64,000 nt of DNA, taken from contig NC_065423.1 of NCBI RefSeq assembly GCF_024362695.1, positions 5,511,001 through 5,575,000 on the forward strand, read 5' to 3'. Source of the DNA: Pectinophora gossypiella (lineage: Eukaryota; Arthropoda; Insecta; Lepidoptera; Gelechiidae). Positions within the stretch are counted from its first letter, which is position 1. Each line of letters begins with the position of its first letter. Both the position numbers and the translations under genes were made by a program. This document shows, in pieces, positions 59,251 through 64,000 of this stretch. The notes under the pieces were generated by a model. The model worked only from the letters and a program-made list of their open reading frames with translations, ran no database searches and had not been told where the DNA came from.

Positions 59251-59590
59251 AAGTAGACAAAAAATGTTACCATCACATTTGTAAGAAGAGTAGGTATGCA
59301 TACTAAGGTATAACGCCGTATAGAGAAGAGTCTGAAGAAAGTTGTAAACTGGTAATTTATAATTTTACCTCTACAGTTTTACGAATAGCAATGGCAAAAT
59401 GGACCGCAACGTCGAAAAACATGTCGACCACGGTAAGAGTCAGGATGGCCGGTCACTTTTAAATGTTATTTAATTTCTAAAATACGTTGGAAGCAAACGT
59501 CTAGTGATAGGCACTAAACGGCACCATTTTAACTTTAAATACGCCAAGTGACAGGCCATTCTGACGCTGACCGGCCACGTCTTGTTTAGC

Positions 59591-59668
59591 AAGTTCAATA
59601 GTAACCCTGACACTAGGGATGATAGGGTTGGTAATCCACCTCACAACCCACACGATAGAAGAAGAAGC
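59591..59668 (+). repeat. SINE family A tail fragment (A11)
   Basis: 'agttcaatagtaaccctgac' to 'cacacgatagaagaagaagc'. Confidence 0.65.
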
Positions 59669-61023
59669 TCGTTTAAAACACTTTTCTTCACGACGAGACG
59701 TTGTACGGCATATCTATTATACCAACCTATCAACGGCAGCAATCTTAATACTCTTAATATACAAACAGTAGCCACAGTGAGCACTGAAGAATATATTACA
59801 CGTTTGCTGTTAGCATTTGATTAATGACCAACAACAAACTATTATTTGCCAATATTAATTGCTCCAGCCTGTCAATTTGTGTAATTACTTCTTAGAGTAT
59901 ACAACTAATAGACTTTAATTAGTCAGCCGATGTGTTACTTAATAATAAATGAAACTAGGTGGTTGAGGTAAACCATAACTTAGATGACATTTCATAGCAT
60001 AAAATAGACACTGTAAAAATCATCTGGAAAAGATGTATGAAGCCTGAATCAAATAGTAAAAAAATGTGCTTCCTCAATACTTCCAAATAAATGTGTATAC
60101 GGTCACTAGCTTGTAGGTTACTCGCCTAATATGAATGGTAGCGCTGACTTTTTTACGGAAATTATCTACAGCACCAATTTGCTCTCACCTCAGTCTACCC
60201 CGGAAGGAAATTATAATTACATTGCGAGTAACATACACATTATGTAAACGAGTATTTGATCCAGTGTAGTTACCCTTTATAGCGTAGTACGCCGTATAGA
60301 TAAGATCCATGAAGAATGTTGCCATGCATAAATAAATGTCGTACTACACGCTATATTTTTTTCCACAGCAATAAATCATTCCATATTGATACAGCCATCC
60401 TGCGATTGAATTATAATCTATATCTAACCACATGCATTAGAGGCGGAGTAATTTAGAAATGTCCATTGTAACCAATCAAATTTGACCTTTAAAAAATTTG
60501 AATAAACATTGTAGGTACGAAATATGAATTTATTTTAGCGAATCAAGTTCAACCTAGCGGTAGAGGTTTCGAAATCATCTACCATTTGACATGAACGAAC
60601 TTGCGAATGTGCGAATTACTAAAAACGTAACTAGACCGTTGTTGTTACAAATTATTTTGTTTAAATGTCGAAACACCTAATGGTAACGCTGGCGGACTAG
60701 ATCTGTTCCTACCTACCGCTGTGTGAGGGCAATTGTCTGAAGAAATTCGACAGATTCGGAATGGAAAGAGCTTTTTATTACTCAATCCAAGCACGATATT
60801 GTCATTTACCATCCGCGATTTTGAAGTAACGAAAAATTTAAGTGCTTTATTATTAAGTTGTTAAAAGTCAACTTTGGGAGCACAATATCATCTGATAAAT
60901 CGTAACTTATTTGGAATTACAAGATAACTTAAGGGTTCCGACTCTATCTAAAGTACTTACATCATTTTCTTAAGATTTGTAGTTTTGGTAATCTCACATA
61001 AATATTAAGAGAGTGAGTTATTA

Positions 61024-61042
61024 TATATATATATATATATAT
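61024..61042. repeat. (AT)n microsatellite
   Basis: About nine TA units in a row; no other structure. Confidence 0.85.
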
Positions 61043-62350
61043 GTTGATGCACATAAATAGAGCATTATAGGTAATAGGCTAGTTTCTAACTAGTTAAATC
61101 AGTTACTTTTGACTAAACGTCAAAACACGAAATTACTAAGGATTTTTTATGAAAAACGTGATAAAATGCTGGACTTATTATTACTTTTTTTTAATAAAAT
61201 TCATAAAATAAGTTAAATAGAAAAAAGAAAATGTCTTTCGTTGGTCTAATCAGAATTTCATAATTTATCTTGCACCTAGTACGACTCAATTTTCCACGCT
61301 CAACACACGATGCCACTCAATGTTCTGTTCACGAGTACATAAATATAAATGTTCTAGTTTCGTACGCATAAAACATACATTTTCAGAATTTTGAGTGGAA
61401 TCTGTAATCACGTGCTTTTAAAATAATTTAGTTGCCATAATTATAAATGTAATAAGCCTTTCGGAAATAAATGCTAAGGTTATATAGGTTCATTTCAGAA
61501 TGGGCAGCGAAAGGTTCCTTTCACGCTGAACCCTGGTGACTTGGTTCCTAGGCAAATCAGAAGGCTGTCACATTCGCATACCGCATTACACATTTACGAG
61601 GAACAAATTGCACGTTTCCTTTGGAAGCTCAGATAAATTGACGGTAATAAACCTAAATTGTAATTTTATGACTTAAACAAACTTATACTTCAACAATATT
61701 TTGAAGGTTTACAAGATACTCGTAAATGGCTGGAAACGATTAAAGCTTAATGAAACAAATTAACTGTATAACAAATTGCTTAAAAATTCTTCACCAAAAT
61801 AAGTGCGAATTATAGGTTACATACCAGAAAGTCAATATTCCATTGAATGTATAAAAAAATAATAATAAGTAAATTAAAAAAAAACACGGAAAATACCTAA
61901 TTAAATAAACATTGTAGCAGGGATCCATCCCTGCCCCCCCCCCCTCCCCAATATTCAATTGTTTCACTTTTTTTTTCGATATACCCCTGACTCGGATTAA
62001 TAAGGTGATCGTCGAGGCAAATAGTGTCAACCATTTCCACCATTATTTTCGTCTCAGATTGTAACCCGCATGTCCCAGGCCATGCAGGACAGACTAGCAA
62101 TCGACATTCTTTATCCCAGCTACCTTTTTTCCGTCCGGCCTCGGACATGTTTCACTAGCTGAGGCGACAAATGAGCAGCATTAAACTATCGTCGCCCTTA
62201 AACCATAGAGCCACAAATGAGAAGACTGCCTGCAGCCACTTTTGATACGAAGCTCTATGGTGAACGGTATAACAAGTTAGTTGCGGCGCCCACCCTATTA
62301 AGGATTACAAACGTGAGTTTATGTATGTATGAGTGAAACAGATGATCAAA

Positions 62351-62496
62351 GGGGTTCAAAACGTCACATCGAAGCAATTCATCTAAAAAAACAAAATTGC
62401 TATTTGACATTTGTTTGCGTTGCGCATTTACTTTTATATGCGCAAATGTCAAATTGCAATATTGCTTTTTAAAGTGGCCTTTTTGACCCCCCCAGT
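62351..62496. mobile_element. Foldback MITE family 1, third copy
   Basis: Starts ggggttcaaaacgtcacatc and ends gcctttttgaccccccc. The inner arms 'atttgacatttg' and 'caaatgtcaaat' pair. The right arm lacks the GATGAATTGCTTCGATG block present in the other copies. Confidence 0.7.
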
Positions 62497-64000
62497 TCGT
62501 CATATTGTAAAGGGCACAATCCCTCTGTCGTTTTTACCTAATCGCGCGGGAATTTTGGTTCGCTTCCATTCCGGCGCAGAACCGACATTGAGACTACATC
62601 TCGGTATGTAGGTGGGTATGTACAGCTCGACACTCTAGCCGGCGGTATGTCCCCGGTGACAGTTGACCTGTCGCCCTTGCAACCAGTCACGCATATTTAT
62701 TGCCCGCTACATATTATTTATTGAGTGCCGCCGGACGAACAATGATATCACTGTTATTTGGCTTAAGACGCGAGAGATTATATCGCGGTTGCTACTTACA
62801 CTTAAATGCACACAAACCTGAGGTTATAATAAGAATTATACCAATAGGAATGTAAAAGATATGGATTTTCTTTTTCTAGTACTGAGAAGGGGTTTTATGA
62901 TAGGGTTTAGAAACAACTCCGTGGAGTGAAAATGACCTAATAAAATTGTTAGTTTTATCTTTTATAATAAAGATAAAAAGGTGGACCAAAAATACATTAA
63001 ATTACACGACTACTTCTACGTACCTAATTGGAACAAAAAATACACATGGACGCCGTTTCTCTTTCATTTTTAATACCTACATACAGGTTTATTTATAACT
63101 TTGTAGTTGGCATGAATTTAAACATTCACCCTTATGGACTTCAGGAAAAGGTACTTATTTAGTTTTTTTACTACATACATATTCTTTACAATTTTTTCTA
63201 AAGACGTTAAATAATGTGTCGGTAGTTTCACCGCCGAGGTTCCCGTCTTACAACTGGTAGTAAGGCTTGGTATTAATACTGGTTAAAAGTAAAAACTTAC
63301 ACCTCTAGTCCTCAATACTCGCGCCACACGCCAAATTATTCATAGCAATGCGAAACATCGCCGTGATTTTGCATAACGCTACAGAGTATCGGCTCGATCC
63401 GGCGGCCTCACTTCCCGTATGTCGCGGCCTTGGGCCTGCCCAAGCGCACACCGCACCACGCCACACTAGTGCATGCGAGACCGCGGTTAACCAAATATAT
63501 TCGTAATAGACACCCACTGTAAGTGTTTCATTCATCTGCTCCCCCTGACCCTCTTTATAAACCTCAAAACCTTATACCCAGTATCACGGAATAGAAGAAA
63601 AAAATTAGAAGGACCAAGTGAGCACGAAATGCGCGCCATACAAGTATGAGCAAATAGTTCATATCTTGCACTCCACTCGTCCGCAAACTTGACGACACAT
63701 GGAGGTCTGCGATAGTATATTAAAAAATCAAATACCTATGGACTGTGATGCAGGATCCCTCCTTATCACAGAAAAGCTAAAAAATCTCAGTATGATCGGC
63801 TATTTATCAAAAAAATCCTTTTGTATGCAGTATTTTACGAAAAGTAATGATAATATTGCAGCCTATCACATAAAAAATACATTGCCGGTAAAGTGACTAT
63901 GTATATTTGAGAAGCAGTAGAGCTATCGTGGTTATATGTTTGCAGAAGTAGTAGTAAAAGAGAGTGGAGTTGTCCGGCGACGGCGGTTGTCATACATAAT

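Larger units (their letters stand above)
59669..64000. other. Non-coding right end of the window
   Basis: No gene is supported. Known pieces are the (AT)n run, a C-rich homopolymer (61936-61951) and the MITE at 62351-62496. Three blocks are less AT-rich and not repeated in this window: 61975-62270, 62500-62800 and 63320-63500. They could be regulatory, parts of unlisted repeats, or an exon of a neighbouring gene; the open minus frame at 63305-63535 has no recognisable motif. Confidence 0.5.

Noticed and set aside
1..64000. CRISPR array, operons, bacterial promoters
   Set aside because: No regularly spaced direct repeats, and spliced genes show this is nuclear eukaryotic DNA.

Overview
This window is AT-rich nuclear DNA from an insect, most likely a moth or butterfly (Lepidoptera). 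The evidence is a large multi-exon gene with GT-AG introns, a BEL/Pao retrotransposon, Tc1-type transposons, at least three tRNA-derived SINE families, and decayed RTE-like non-LTR ends with the 'gtgagtttatgtatgtatg' tail that I associate with Lepidoptera. The species assignment is inference; the gene and element families are read from the sequence.

Layout. 1-3710 is the 3' part of a BEL/Pao element: an open pol frame running in from the left edge, then a 3' LTR. 3711-10037 is non-coding and repeat-laden, with an intact Tc1 transposon at 7890-9525. From 10038 to 44997 on the + strand lies one gene, the ortholog of TTC28, a giant TPR-CHAT protein. I recover 39 exons whose lengths sum to 7083 nt (2360 codons plus stop). 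Every junction is GT-AG and the reading frame is kept throughout. The first five recognised exons lie 0.3-9 kb apart in repeat-filled introns; the remaining 34 are packed into 33222-44997. The true start codon is in an exon upstream of 10038 that I could not identify. A second Tc1 copy, same length and almost identical, sits in intron 5 at 29397-31032. From 44998 come the 3' UTR and then about 18.5 kb of non-coding DNA with SINEs, MITEs and LINE 3' ends, and no gene I can support.

The protein has about 27 TPR-like helical repeats, a linker, a CHAT (caspase HetF associated with TPRs) domain, a conserved region after CHAT, and a proline-rich, probably disordered C-terminal tail encoded by one long last exon. 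The CHAT histidine motif is present. A cysteine lies near the expected nucleophile position but shifted by one residue.

The remaining DNA is a dense record of transposition: nested insertions (a MITE inside a SINE; a palindromic element inside another SINE with an 11-bp duplication), a 46-bp-TIR foldback element, a TA-flanked MITE family, and a full-length SINE with a 15-bp target duplication.
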